Assembly: GCF_014898095.1 (NCBI RefSeq)
Contig: NZ_CP062946.1
Location: 1,426,001-1,490,000, forward strand
Origin: Thalassotalea sp. LPB0316
Lineage (GTDB): Bacteria; Pseudomonadota; Gammaproteobacteria; Enterobacterales; Alteromonadaceae
DNA length: 64,000 nucleotides
Direction of reading: 5' to 3'
A program made the translations under genes and the position numbers. Every line of letters begins with the position of its first letter. Position 1 is the stretch's first letter. The notes under the pieces were generated by a model. The model had not been told where the DNA came from. It worked only from the letters and a program-made list of their open reading frames with translations, and did no database searches. Positions 39,856-48,497 of this stretch are shown one piece after another.

Positions 39856-40545
39856 TTACTTTTGCTTGGCTTTTAAACGCTCTAATACAGAGTTTGCGTT
39901 GTTGTCTTGTGCGCCAATACCTGCTGCTTTTAGTTTAGCTTCTAGTGAGTTATCAGAGGTTTCTGACTCTAATACTTCTGCAGCTTTTAACTGATCATCA
40001 AACTTTTGTTGCTTAGCTTTGATACGCTCAAGTGAGTCTTTCGCGTTAAGTAGCTTCGAGTTTGACGAAGAAAAGTTATCGGTAATCGCTGACGTCGCCT
40101 TTTGTACACTTTCAGTTGTTTTAACCATAGATAACTGACGCTTGTACTCAGTGATTTGACGTTCAGACTTTTTCACTAACTCTTTTAAACGCACGGCGTT
40201 TGTTTCAAAGCTTTCAAGCGATTGCTGATTGGTGCTTAATTCGCTCTCTAAGCTGGCAATTTTTTCTGCCACTTCAAGGGCTAAGGCTTCATTGCCTTGT
40301 TCAAGCGCTTGCGTTGCGTAACCTTCGTGTTCTGCAATATCGCGTTTGATGCGATCAACTTCACGTGACGCTGACATTTGTTGTGCCATTACACCAGTTA
40401 AATCGCGCTTGGCCTTGGTTAAGTGGTTTTCGGCATCGCGAATTTCTTGTTCAAAAATACGGGTAGAATTAGCGTCAACAATGGCTTCGCCAACCTCAGT
40501 TGCTCCACCACGTACAGCGGTCATAATCTTTTTAAAAATGCTCAT
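39856..40545 (-). CDS. yjfJ: PspA/IM30 family protein YjfJ
   Basis: ESCRT-III-like membrane-repair protein. 229 residues, almost wholly helical. The N-terminal amphipathic helix MSIFKKIMTAVRGGATEVGE binds damaged membrane, followed by the long coiled-coil hairpin with FEQEIRDAENHLTKAKRDLT (the PspA signature region) and helices to about 185. There is an extra C-terminal segment (SLEAKLKAAGIGAQ...VLERLKAKQK) characteristic of the YjfJ branch. It lies between yjfI and yjfK in a close-packed operon. No pspBC or pspF is seen, so control probably differs from the E. coli psp system. Confidence 0.92.
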   Translation of the reverse strand: MSIFKKIMTAVRGGATEVGEAIVDANSTRIFEQEIRDAENHLTKAKRDLTGVMAQQMSASREVDRIKRDIAEHEGYATQALEQGNEALALEVAEKIASLESELSTNQQSLESFETNAVRLKELVKKSERQITEYKRQLSMVKTTESVQKATSAITDNFSSSNSKLLNAKDSLERIKAKQQKFDDQLKAAEVLESETSDNSLEAKLKAAGIGAQDNNANSVLERLKAKQK

Positions 40546-40565
40546 AATATACTCCTGATGGAAAC

Positions 40566-40979
40566 TTAAACGAGGTATTCACTCATATCATCGATAACTT
40601 CTAAGGCGTTGTTACTCAGTACTGCGAGTTCATGCTCAATGTCGTGGAATGATGAGCTCATCGACAACGCACCAAAAATAACGTATTTGTCACCAATCTT
40701 AGAAAATGAAGACAGCGGCATTGGGATATTCATTTCCAACATACTCGTGTGCATATCTGCTTGGCTGCCTGGTTTAACTTCATCTTCACCCCAAAGGTAA
40801 GTGATGCATAAAATTTGATCGTCGGTTACCGAAACAAAGATCGGTAGCTCTTCACGACCAATAACAGAGATTTGTAACACATCTACTTCGCCGGCAATTG
40901 GCTGGCAATCAAAAACTAATCCTGTATCTGAATTGTCAGCTAGCGTGTTTAGATGGTCTGCTATCTTATGAATATTCAT
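40566..40979 (-). CDS. yjfI: DUF2170 protein YjfI
   Basis: Cytoplasmic protein of about 137 residues of the YjfI family, always near PspA-like yjfJ; no biochemical role established. The ATG at 40979 is chosen because AGGAAAAAC stands directly before it; an ATG at 40991 has no ribosome-binding site. Family features: LVFDCQPIAGEVDVLQISVIGREELPIFVS, MLEMNIPMPLSSFSKIGDKYVIFGALS (core LPSSFSKI-like). First gene of the yjfIJK unit, starting about 65 bases downstream of the predicted promoter with its two palindromes. Confidence 0.88.
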   Translation of the reverse strand: MNIHKIADHLNTLADNSDTGLVFDCQPIAGEVDVLQISVIGREELPIFVSVTDDQILCITYLWGEDEVKPGSQADMHTSMLEMNIPMPLSSFSKIGDKYVIFGALSMSSSFHDIEHELAVLSNNALEVIDDMSEYLV

Positions 40980-41027
40980 GTTTTTCCTCATGTAATAAGA
41001 AGCTCATTGGTAACCCAATAGTGTTTA

Positions 41028-41084
41028 AGACATATTATGTCTCGGTGTCAAATGTAGCACTTAGACATATTATGTCAAGCGTTA
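41028..41084 (-). promoter_or_regulatory. yjfI promoter with two copies of a 13-bp palindrome
   Basis: Two exact copies of GACATATTATGTC (41029-41041, extended to 15 bp by flanking A/T, and 41064-41076), 35 bp centre to centre. On the minus strand the upper copy overlaps a perfect -35 TTGACA (41078 down to 41073). After a 16-base spacer comes TACATT as -10 (41056 down to 41051), and the lower copy lies at the expected start point. This is the layout of a repressor-controlled promoter. The regulator is unknown. Confidence 0.65.
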
Positions 41085-41093
41085 GTTTCAACT

Positions 41094-42800
41094 TTATTGT
41101 AAATGAGCGTTGTTTAATCCTTGTTGGCTTTGCCACGCTTGTTGGTGGAGCTGATAAATTACATGGCTCCCCAAATAGTTAACTGGAATATCGTCTTTAT
41201 CTTGGTAGAAGTTTTGCGGAAATTCAAAGGCCGATAACACTAAATTTTTTGTTAGCCATAAATGATTGTTGGGTAGTTGCGGCAATGCAGCTAGCCTCTG
41301 ATAAGGAGATGCGCCCGATTTTGCGGCAATCGTCCAACCCCACTCACCAAAGCTTGGTACATTGTCATGGTATTGCTCAACATGTAAAAAGCCAGCCGCT
41401 TCAACGGTATTGCCTATGGCTATAAAGGCATTTTTTGCGTGATATGGGCTAGTTGATTGAATGGCGAGTAGGCCATCACCTGATAACAACTGGTTGATCC
41501 GAGCGTAGAAATTGACACTGTAGAGTTTGTTTAAATCAGGGTGGCTAGGGTCGGGTAAGTCTATGATTATGGCGTCGTAATAACGCTGTTGTTTGAGCAG
41601 TTCGTCGATGGCCAAAAAGGCATCTGCTGCAATCACTTCAACGCGTTGGTCGGCAAAACTGTCTTGGGTTAGCGCCTGGATTTGGCCTGCTAGCTTTTTC
41701 GGTAAATGTTGTTCTGGCTGGCGAAAAAGCGACATTAGTTTTTCATCGAGATCAATCAAGGTGACTTGCTTTGGTTGCCAGCGCAAAACATCGCGAAGGG
41801 CCAAACCATCACCGCCACCGATGATCAAAATGTTATCTTGGCGGGCTGAGCCTGCTAGAGCGGGCTCAACTAAATAGCCGTGATAGATAAATTCATCAGA
41901 TGAAGAGAATTGCAAACGACCATTCAAGTAAAAATTAATCACGGTATCTTGATTATGGCCTAGTCTGCGCTCAGTAAAGGTGAGCTGTTGATAACGGGTT
42001 TTATCCGAATAAACGACTTTATCGAGGTAGAGTAAATTACTCATTTGGTTTAGCCATTGATTGCCGTAGTTAAAAACCACTAATACCAACAGTGACAACA
42101 AGATATGACCAGATAGCAGCAGTGTTTTGTGTTTTATCATTGCCCAATAGCGCGACATAAACATTAAGCCGGCAAGTAAGTTGATACTTGCAGTAATTGC
42201 AGCGGCTTCATTGATATCGATAGTCAGTAATACCGTTACCCAAATTGCAGCACCTATGCCCGCGCCAATGTAATCGGCACCATACATAGTGCCAAGGTTA
42301 TTAGCTAAGTGTTTTTGGTGGACAATTTCTCGAACGCGGGCAATTAACGGGATTTCCATACCAATGAAAAAACCGAGTAAAAAGCCAAAGAAATAGGGAG
42401 ATTTCATGGCTAACCAGTTCAGACTTTTTAACCAACCGCCTTTCGGCATCGCATCAGGTGGCAGGGCAAAGGTTTCAGCGATGATGTGAGGCAATAATTG
42501 GCTAATCGCAATCAGCCCTCCGATGGTGAGAATGGCCGTAGTGCCTAAAAAAGCAATAATCAGTTCGAGGTAGAGAAAGCCGTTAAAGGCGCATTTGACG
42601 AATCGCGCGGCGAAAGCGCCAACCCCCATGGCAACGATCATCAAGCCGATCATGGTGTAGATGGTACTTTCCATCACACCAAGCACGCGACCGGCATAAT
42701 GGGATAACAAATACTCATAAATTAGACCACAGCCGGCAAGCAGAGCCATGGTCAAAATGAGTAAGCTATCGTCCCAAAAAAACTTTTTGGTATCAGACAT
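41094..42800 (-). CDS. Membrane-anchored spermidine synthase-like protein
   Basis: 568 residues in two parts. The first about 230 residues hold seven to eight hydrophobic helices (ILTMALLAGCGLIYEYLLSH, IYTMIGLMIVAMGVGAFAAR and others). The C-terminal half is an aminopropyltransferase/spermidine synthase Rossmann domain: ILIIGGGDGLALRDVLRW for the nucleoside cofactor, VTLIDLDEKLMSLF, and the catalytic DLPDPSHPDLNKLYS. Such fusions are annotated polyamine aminopropyltransferases; substrate is unproven and could be a polyamine or a membrane-bound amine. It starts 21 bases after the DUF350 gene. The PspA/DUF350/polyamine-enzyme association recurs in bacterial genomes (established gene-neighbourhood knowledge). 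Confidence 0.9.
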   Translation of the reverse strand: MSDTKKFFWDDSLLILTMALLAGCGLIYEYLLSHYAGRVLGVMESTIYTMIGLMIVAMGVGAFAARFVKCAFNGFLYLELIIAFLGTTAILTIGGLIAISQLLPHIIAETFALPPDAMPKGGWLKSLNWLAMKSPYFFGFLLGFFIGMEIPLIARVREIVHQKHLANNLGTMYGADYIGAGIGAAIWVTVLLTIDINEAAAITASINLLAGLMFMSRYWAMIKHKTLLLSGHILLSLLVLVVFNYGNQWLNQMSNLLYLDKVVYSDKTRYQQLTFTERRLGHNQDTVINFYLNGRLQFSSSDEFIYHGYLVEPALAGSARQDNILIIGGGDGLALRDVLRWQPKQVTLIDLDEKLMSLFRQPEQHLPKKLAGQIQALTQDSFADQRVEVIAADAFLAIDELLKQQRYYDAIIIDLPDPSHPDLNKLYSVNFYARINQLLSGDGLLAIQSTSPYHAKNAFIAIGNTVEAAGFLHVEQYHDNVPSFGEWGWTIAAKSGASPYQRLAALPQLPNNHLWLTKNLVLSAFEFPQNFYQDKDDIPVNYLGSHVIYQLHQQAWQSQQGLNNAHLQ

Positions 42801-42821
42801 AACAAATTGGCAGGCGGCGAA

Positions 42822-43724
42822 CTAGGCCATAAGTGCTGTTAAAATTAGCGCAATTGAGATACTAATTGCCATTTCAACACAAGCAACACCAATATTGTGT
42901 TGTTGATCGACCTCTTCGATTAAGTTAATACCAAACAAGACCAGTTTTTTCGCTATGGTTGTCAGGATTGACACGGTAATGGTTAACGCGATGCCAAAAA
43001 TTAACCAACCTAATAGGTTCGGTAAAATTGCATATTCGTTGTAACTAAAGAAGTGGCTTGCCGCGGTTACCGCAAGTGCTGTACTAATGACTTGGCCAGC
43101 GTAACGAATGGCAATCGCTATTTGGCCATTGGCTAAAGCTTCTTGCATGCAGTCTGCTTGATTGTGCTTTGCGTAGTGACGTTCTTTTATTCGAGTAACA
43201 ATAACTAACATCGCTTGCGAAACAATAAAACCTGACAGTATGGCGATAAAGGTATAGACAGTTAAACCGTGTACCCATAGTAGGACTGCGCGAATGACAA
43301 TGGCGGTAGCCACTACGCCAGCGGCATCGACGATACCCACACTAATGTTTTTGTTGAGGATTTGTTGGGTTTTATCAATGTGCTGGAGGGCGAATTTATC
43401 ATGGATAACACGGCCAATTTTTATTAACACGATACCAAAAATACCGTAGCTCAACATACCAATTGCTTCCCATAAATAGCTATCAGCGGCTTCACCAGTG
43501 ATCGCGCCGGTAAGCACTAAGCCCAAGGCAAGAAAACTACCTGCGACGCTAATACCGAAAGCAAAATTATCCTGTTTAGATAATTCATCCGTGGTATTTA
43601 CATTGGCAGACAAGCCTGAGATAAATCGCATTGCACCGAGTAGAAGGATGGCAATCGACACATCAATTGCTAGGTATATTAAAAGCTCTTGGCTTACTGC
43701 ACTAAATTCGATAAAGCTGTTCAT
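42822..43724 (-). CDS. DUF350 membrane protein (YjfL-like, duplicated)
   Basis: 300-residue inner-membrane protein with about eight hydrophobic helices in two DUF350 repeats. Each repeat carries a helix-start motif with charged residues: DELSKQDNFAFGISVAGSFLA near residue 45 and EEVDQQHNIGVACVEMAISI near 265. E. coli YjfL is a single-unit homologue of about 130 residues, so this is a fused double version. Function is unknown; the family keeps company with PspA and polyamine or glutathionylspermidine enzymes. It follows the lipoprotein gene by 8 bases and precedes the aminopropyltransferase gene by 21. Confidence 0.88.
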   Translation of the reverse strand: MNSFIEFSAVSQELLIYLAIDVSIAILLLGAMRFISGLSANVNTTDELSKQDNFAFGISVAGSFLALGLVLTGAITGEAADSYLWEAIGMLSYGIFGIVLIKIGRVIHDKFALQHIDKTQQILNKNISVGIVDAAGVVATAIVIRAVLLWVHGLTVYTFIAILSGFIVSQAMLVIVTRIKERHYAKHNQADCMQEALANGQIAIAIRYAGQVISTALAVTAASHFFSYNEYAILPNLLGWLIFGIALTITVSILTTIAKKLVLFGINLIEEVDQQHNIGVACVEMAISISIALILTALMA

Positions 43725-43732
43725 TGTTCTTC

Positions 43733-44695
43733 CTATTTGCCTCGTCTCGTGCCACGAGAAGTATTTGTTCTGCTATTTCTAAAGCTTGCGTTTTTCTTGT
43801 TGCTGCTCGCGTATGCACTTTTGTTAGTGGTCGTTTTTTGAAAGCGATTCGCGTTAGTTTGTGCTGCTTTACTCTTTTGTGAAATACTCGAGGCACCGGT
43901 GCGATTTTTGGCATATGCGCTGGTGTATTTCTGCCCCTTACTTTCAAAAGATTTACGTGTTCTATTATCAAGGTTGACTTGTTTTCGCAAACTACTTGGC
44001 GAGCTATAACGCGTGCGACCGTAGTCGCTGTAATAGCTGTAATTTCGGTAGCGTCCCCAATCGCTATAGTAAACTCTTCTAGAGCCAAAAAGATTATCCA
44101 TCAGGGCGTACATACCGTACCATTCCCAAAACGATAAGCCATTACTACCTGTTTGCCATTGACCGTAATTCGGGTTACCAATCAGCTGTTCACCGACACC
44201 GAAATCTTGCGCGCCATTAGCTTGCATGCTCTGCGCTTTTGATAAAGCGTTGACGCGCGGTAACATGCCGTCAGACATGTCAGCTAAAACATTGAGTGGA
44301 TCGCTCAATGCATCGGAAAATAAAATGGGATCCGCAGCTTGATAAATATTGAGTAATTCTTGATAGCGCTCTTCCTTGGTGCTAAATAATTGGGGCATGT
44401 TTTGTGCTTGGTCAAACCTATCCATCAACCCTTTATACATGGGGCCGGTAGGCGTAGCATCACGGGCAATCACTTTAACGATATCGGCAAGCTCAGGCTT
44501 TGCCGCTGTTACTTTTTGCGCGTATTGATTGATCAATGCGGCGTTAGTGACCTGGCCTGAAGTCAACGCTTGACTAAGCGCCTCTATTCGGCTTTTGGTT
44601 ATCGGGATTTGCTGCTCTATTTGTTGCGCCACGGGGTCTGAGCAGGCGCTAAGCAAGAACACAAATAAAAAACTAAGAACCTTAATCGGTTGCAT
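43733..44695 (-). CDS. Lipoprotein with basic Ser/Asn/Thr-rich tail, unknown
   Basis: About 320 residues, not recognised. The ATG at 44695 starts a lipoprotein signal (MQPIKVLSFLFVFLLSACSD, lipid Cys near 19); a further-upstream ATG at 44734 is less likely. The first two-thirds are helical and acidic (KSRIEALSQALTSGQVTNAA and IVKVIARDATPTGPMYKGLMDRFD). Next is a Trp/Tyr-rich segment (YGQWQTGSNGLSFWEWYGMY and WGRYRNYSYYSDYGRTRY). The last about 85 residues are strongly basic and low-complexity, ending RTNTSRGTRRGK. Asp before position +2 suggests inner-membrane retention by the E. coli rule. First gene of its operon, divergent from glnE, under the same palindrome as yjfI. Confidence 0.8.
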   Translation of the reverse strand: MQPIKVLSFLFVFLLSACSDPVAQQIEQQIPITKSRIEALSQALTSGQVTNAALINQYAQKVTAAKPELADIVKVIARDATPTGPMYKGLMDRFDQAQNMPQLFSTKEERYQELLNIYQAADPILFSDALSDPLNVLADMSDGMLPRVNALSKAQSMQANGAQDFGVGEQLIGNPNYGQWQTGSNGLSFWEWYGMYALMDNLFGSRRVYYSDWGRYRNYSYYSDYGRTRYSSPSSLRKQVNLDNRTRKSFESKGQKYTSAYAKNRTGASSISQKSKAAQTNANRFQKTTTNKSAYASSNKKNASFRNSRTNTSRGTRRGK

Positions 44696-44736
44696 TTTTG
44701 TCTCGGCTCCTTCAAAAATGCCAATATAATTCATCT

Positions 44737-44770
44737 TTTTAGCACTTGTGACATAATATGTCTAACGTTA
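44737..44770 (-). promoter_or_regulatory. Lipoprotein-operon promoter with third copy of the palindrome
   Basis: GACATAATATGTC at 44750-44762, the reverse complement of the yjfI copies. The surrounding block (44740-44770) matches the yjfI block (41055-41084): both contain TAGCACTT, then the palindrome, then a CGTTA. On the minus strand TAGACA (44764 down to 44759), a 17-base spacer and TAAAAA could be -35/-10. It may also affect the divergent glnE. Confidence 0.6.
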
Positions 44771-44868
44771 ATTGGTAAATTTTTATTATTTTAACGTCAC
44801 TAAATGTCATCAATGATAAGCTAAGTAAGATAATACGCTCAAGTTTTAACATGATAAAGGACAGCCTC

Positions 44869-47736
44869 GTGCCAAATAACCCCATGACAGATTTAGCCCC
44901 CGCTATTGTCGAAAAATCCCAGCGGTATTGGCAATTGTTTTTAGAGCAGATGAATACTGCTGAAGCTGTTGAAATATCTCAAGATATTCAACCCATTATT
45001 CAAGCCGGCTTTGGCTTAAGCGATTTTATTTACCGAGTCGCAATGCAAATGCCTAGCGAGTTTGTCGCGTTAGTGTCAACGCCTGATTTTTATGTTTTGG
45101 CTAAGCAGAATTATCAAACGAATTTACAACAGCGTCTAAGCCAGTGCCAAAGTGAGCAGCAGCTTCATCAAGCCCTAAGGCAGTTTCGCCAACTGGCAAT
45201 GACGCGCATTGCTTTTGCTGATTTGGTATTTGAGCAGCCACTTAAACAGTGTTTACAGGCATTATCTGAGTTAGCAGATAATTTAATAAACCAAGCCTTG
45301 GAATGGCTACACAATGACTGCCAAGTGAAGTGGGGTCAGCCAGTTAACGCCCAAGGTAAACCGCAACAGTTACTCGTTTATGCGATGGGTAAACTCGGCG
45401 GCAAAGAGCTGAATTTTAGCTCAGATATCGATCTCATTTTTACTTATCCTGAAGCTGGCGAAACAATTGGCGCGCGCAAGTCAATTGACAATCATCAATA
45501 CTTTACTCGTTTGGGGCAAAAGTTAATTACTGCACTTAATCAACAAACCGCTGATGGTTTTGTCTACCGCGTAGATATGCGATTAAGGCCGTTTGGCGAA
45601 AGTGGTCCTTTAGTGATGAGCTTTAACGCCCTCGAAGATTACTACCAAGAGCAAGGGCGTGATTGGGAGCGTTATGCGATGTTAAAAGCCCGGTTAATTG
45701 GTCAAAGCGATTATCACGAGCAGCTACAAATCATGTTGCGCCCCTTTGTTTTCAGGCGATACATTGACTTTAGTGTGATTGAAAGCTTGCGTAAAATGAA
45801 GATGATGATCGCTCAAGAAGCGCGTCGCAAACGCTTGCACAATAATATAAAGCTCGGTGCTGGCGGCATTCGAGAAATTGAGTTTATCGTGCAAGTGTTC
45901 CAACTAATTCGCGGCGGCCGCAAAGTGGAATTACAAGAGCGCAATTTGTTAAGTGTGTTACCTAAGTTGGTTAAACACGGTGAGCTTTCAAAACAAAGTG
46001 CCGACACGCTTGAGCAAGCCTATTGCTTTTTACGGCGTGCGGAAAATATTATCCAAGCGTTAAATGATGAACAAACGCAAACCTTGCCTGATATTGACTT
46101 AAATCAACAGCGATTAATTTGTGTGATGGGCTTTGCAAGCTGGTCGGCTTTTCTTGAGCAATTAAAAATACACATGGACGCGGTACACAATGAATTTAAC
46201 CTGCTGATCGGTGAAGAAAGCCCAAAACACAGTGGTGATGATCATCATTGGCAAAACATTTGGCTGTCGCTTGAGCTTGAATCTGACTTAACTGGCTTGA
46301 TTCACGAGCATGCACCGAATATTGATGCCGAGCATATTGCCAAGGTATTAGTTGAGTTTCGACAAGAATTAAGCAAGCGCAGTATTGGCCCACGTGGCCG
46401 ACAAATGTTTGATAAATTAATGCCGCGAGTTTTACTGTTTATTAGCCAAGAGCAACAGGCAAGTTTGATACTGGCTAGGGTCATCACTATTTTTAACCGC
46501 ATTAGTACTCGTACGGCCTACTTAGAATTGTTATATGAAAACGAAGGCGCGTTAAAGCAGTTAATTAAACTGTGCTTAGCCAGTGAGTGGATCAGTGAGT
46601 ACATTGCCAAATTTCCGATTCTACTCGATGAGTTAATTGATCCTAAGTTACTGCATAACCCGCCTTCTTTGAGTAGTTATTTACCCGATTTACAACTGCA
46701 TTTACTGCGCATTCCTGAAGAAGATGTCGAAGCCCAAATGGATGGCTTGCGCCATTTCAAACAAGCGCAACAATTGAGAATTGCAGCAGCAGATGTAAGC
46801 GGTGTATTACCCTTGATGAAAGTAAGCGATCACTTAACTGCATTGGCGGCGGCTATTTTACATGAAGTGATCCATCAGGCATGGAGCCATACCAGCCGCC
46901 GGTTTGGCATTCCATCATCATTACAGGGGACTGACGATAAAGGCCTAGTGGTGATCGGTTACGGTAAAATGGGCGGCATCGAGCTCGGTTATAGCTCAGA
47001 TTTAGACTTAGTATTTCTTCATAATATTGATGCTAATGAGCTGACCAATGGAGAAAAACAAGTGCCAGCAACCCAGTTTTATATGAAATTGGCGCAGCGC
47101 ATCATGCATATTTTTAATACCCGAATGGCCAGCGGTATGCTCTACGAGCTAGATATGCGTTTACGCCCGTCGGGTAATTCTGGGATGTTGGTTGTGCATA
47201 TGGATAATTTCTTAACTTACCAGCAAGAAGAAGCGTGGACATGGGAGCACCAGGCACTTGTCAGGGCGAGAGGTATTTATGGTGAATCGACATTGGTTGA
47301 TAAATTTAATGATATTCGCCAGCAAATTTTAACGCAGCCTAGGCAAAGCGAAAGCCTGTTAAAAGATGTCGTCGAAATGCGTGAAAAAATGCGCCAGCAT
47401 TTAGATTTATCTTCAAGTGAGGCCGTGAGTTTAAAACACGGTAAAGGCGGACTCGTTGATATTGAGTTCTTAGCGCAGTACCTAGTGTTGAAACACGCTC
47501 ACCAATCACCCAAGGTGTGTATTTACAGTGACAATATCCGCATATTTGAAAGTTTAGTGGCGGAGCAGATTATCTCTGAAAATGATGCTGAGCTGCTTAT
47601 TCAAACTTATCAGTTACTGCGAAACCAAGGTCATATAGCCACACTACAAAATATTGATAGCGCGACAAGTGAGCCTAATATTTTGGCTATGATGGCGAAA
47701 ACTCACCAACTATGTAGCAAGTTGTTAACCTCTTAG
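44869..47736 (+). CDS. glnE: Bifunctional glutamine synthetase adenylyltransferase/adenylyl-removing enzyme
   Basis: Controls glutamine synthetase by adding and removing AMP in response to PII and glutamine. About 955 residues, with two nucleotidyltransferase domains: the N-terminal deadenylylase (MGKLGGKELNFSSDIDLIF, near residue 175) and the C-terminal adenylylase (GYGKMGGIELGYSSDLDLVF, near 700). These are joined by helical regulatory regions. The GTG at 44869 is preferred, as AAGGA lies seven bases before it; an ATG at 44851 lacks a ribosome-binding site. Other conserved parts: YRVDMRLRPFGESGPLV and YELDMRLRPSGNSGMLV. E. coli has ygiF immediately before glnE; here unrelated genes separate them. 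Confidence 0.96.
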   Translation: MPNNPMTDLAPAIVEKSQRYWQLFLEQMNTAEAVEISQDIQPIIQAGFGLSDFIYRVAMQMPSEFVALVSTPDFYVLAKQNYQTNLQQRLSQCQSEQQLHQALRQFRQLAMTRIAFADLVFEQPLKQCLQALSELADNLINQALEWLHNDCQVKWGQPVNAQGKPQQLLVYAMGKLGGKELNFSSDIDLIFTYPEAGETIGARKSIDNHQYFTRLGQKLITALNQQTADGFVYRVDMRLRPFGESGPLVMSFNALEDYYQEQGRDWERYAMLKARLIGQSDYHEQLQIMLRPFVFRRYIDFSVIESLRKMKMMIAQEARRKRLHNNIKLGAGGIREIEFIVQVFQLIRGGRKVELQERNLLSVLPKLVKHGELSKQSADTLEQAYCFLRRAENIIQALNDEQTQTLPDIDLNQQRLICVMGFASWSAFLEQLKIHMDAVHNEFNLLIGEESPKHSGDDHHWQNIWLSLELESDLTGLIHEHAPNIDAEHIAKVLVEFRQELSKRSIGPRGRQMFDKLMPRVLLFISQEQQASLILARVITIFNRISTRTAYLELLYENEGALKQLIKLCLASEWISEYIAKFPILLDELIDPKLLHNPPSLSSYLPDLQLHLLRIPEEDVEAQMDGLRHFKQAQQLRIAAADVSGVLPLMKVSDHLTALAAAILHEVIHQAWSHTSRRFGIPSSLQGTDDKGLVVIGYGKMGGIELGYSSDLDLVFLHNIDANELTNGEKQVPATQFYMKLAQRIMHIFNTRMASGMLYELDMRLRPSGNSGMLVVHMDNFLTYQQEEAWTWEHQALVRARGIYGESTLVDKFNDIRQQILTQPRQSESLLKDVVEMREKMRQHLDLSSSEAVSLKHGKGGLVDIEFLAQYLVLKHAHQSPKVCIYSDNIRIFESLVAEQIISENDAELLIQTYQLLRNQGHIATLQNIDSATSEPNILAMMAKTHQLCSKLLTS

Positions 47737-47744
47737 CCAAGTAG

Positions 47745-47769
47745 AAATGCTGGTATTAACCAGCATTTT
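47745..47769. terminator. Terminator between convergent glnE and the TcpQ-like gene
   Basis: Ten-bp stem (47745-47754 with 47759-47768, AAATGCTGGT/ACCAGCATTT) with loop ATTA, followed by T. It includes the stop codon of the minus-strand gene. Confidence 0.75.
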
Positions 47770-48454
47770 GCGCATCGAGTAGGGTACAGTTTTGGGCTAA
47801 ATAATTGTTTTCGCCGCTAATTAAGGTGATGTTGCGGTGCTGATGGCAAAAGTAAACATCGACACCATTTTCAAAGTGTCCTTCAATAGCCTTGCCAATT
47901 TGATATGAAGTTCTAACGATATTGCGATCAATGCGGAAAGGATCTTTAACAATAAAGTCTTTGTCTAACCACCATACGATCTCTAAGCCTTGTTGTTGGC
48001 CGTATTCATCAAGCTTTTGATATAAGGTTTCACCGGTCCTAAAAGGGCGATTTTCACGGTCACCTCGCCAATTTTTGCGATATGGGCGGGTGATCATTTT
48101 TCGAGCTTCTAAAATATCTTCCAAACTACCTTCTGGCTGATTCAAATAAACGATGTTTTTGCGAATGACAGGCCCTTTACCGTCTAAACCCGGTCGAATG
48201 CTGGCATAAAAGTTCGATAACCCTTCTGCGGCTCTATTACTCGATTTGCGCTCGTCTTGAGATTCAGGCGTTGGTTTAGCCGTAGGTGCAGCGTCTGTTT
48301 TAAAGGTTTCTTGCGTATCGTCTTCGCTTTTTTGCTCGGTCGATTGGGTAAAGCTGTTGGCAAAATCTGAGATCATGTCGAGGTTTGCCAATAAGACATA
48401 TGCTACGCCAGCTAATATTGCGCCAAAAATAAGATTTCTAATCCAGAACGTCAT
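47756..48454 (-). CDS. TcpQ-domain membrane protein
   Basis: 232 residues: one N-terminal transmembrane helix (LIFGAILAGVAYVLLANL), a hydrophilic Thr/Glu/Ser-rich linker to about residue 75, and a C-terminal domain resembling the TcpQ/PilL C-terminal family. That domain contains FRTGETLYQKLDEYGQQQGLEIVWWLDKDFIV and IEGHFENGVDVYFCHQHRNITLISG. TcpQ domains occur with secretins and type IVb pili, but no pilus genes are here. It is convergent with glnE and lies 43 bases after lpxL. A role in the envelope is likely; the precise function is unknown. Confidence 0.7.
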   Translation of the reverse strand: MTFWIRNLIFGAILAGVAYVLLANLDMISDFANSFTQSTEQKSEDDTQETFKTDAAPTAKPTPESQDERKSSNRAAEGLSNFYASIRPGLDGKGPVIRKNIVYLNQPEGSLEDILEARKMITRPYRKNWRGDRENRPFRTGETLYQKLDEYGQQQGLEIVWWLDKDFIVKDPFRIDRNIVRTSYQIGKAIEGHFENGVDVYFCHQHRNITLISGENNYLAQNCTLLDAQNAG

Positions 48455-48497
48455 AAAAGTATATACAGCTTGTTATTCAGACCTTTACTCTACTCAA

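Noticed and set aside
40980..41093. Sigma-54 promoter for the PspA-like operon
   Set aside because: No GG-N10-GC -24/-12 element; a sigma-70-type promoter fits better.
43702..44088. Second ORF (128 codons) overlapping the lipoprotein gene
   Set aside because: Shadow frame of the low-complexity tail; no start signal and no protein-like pattern.
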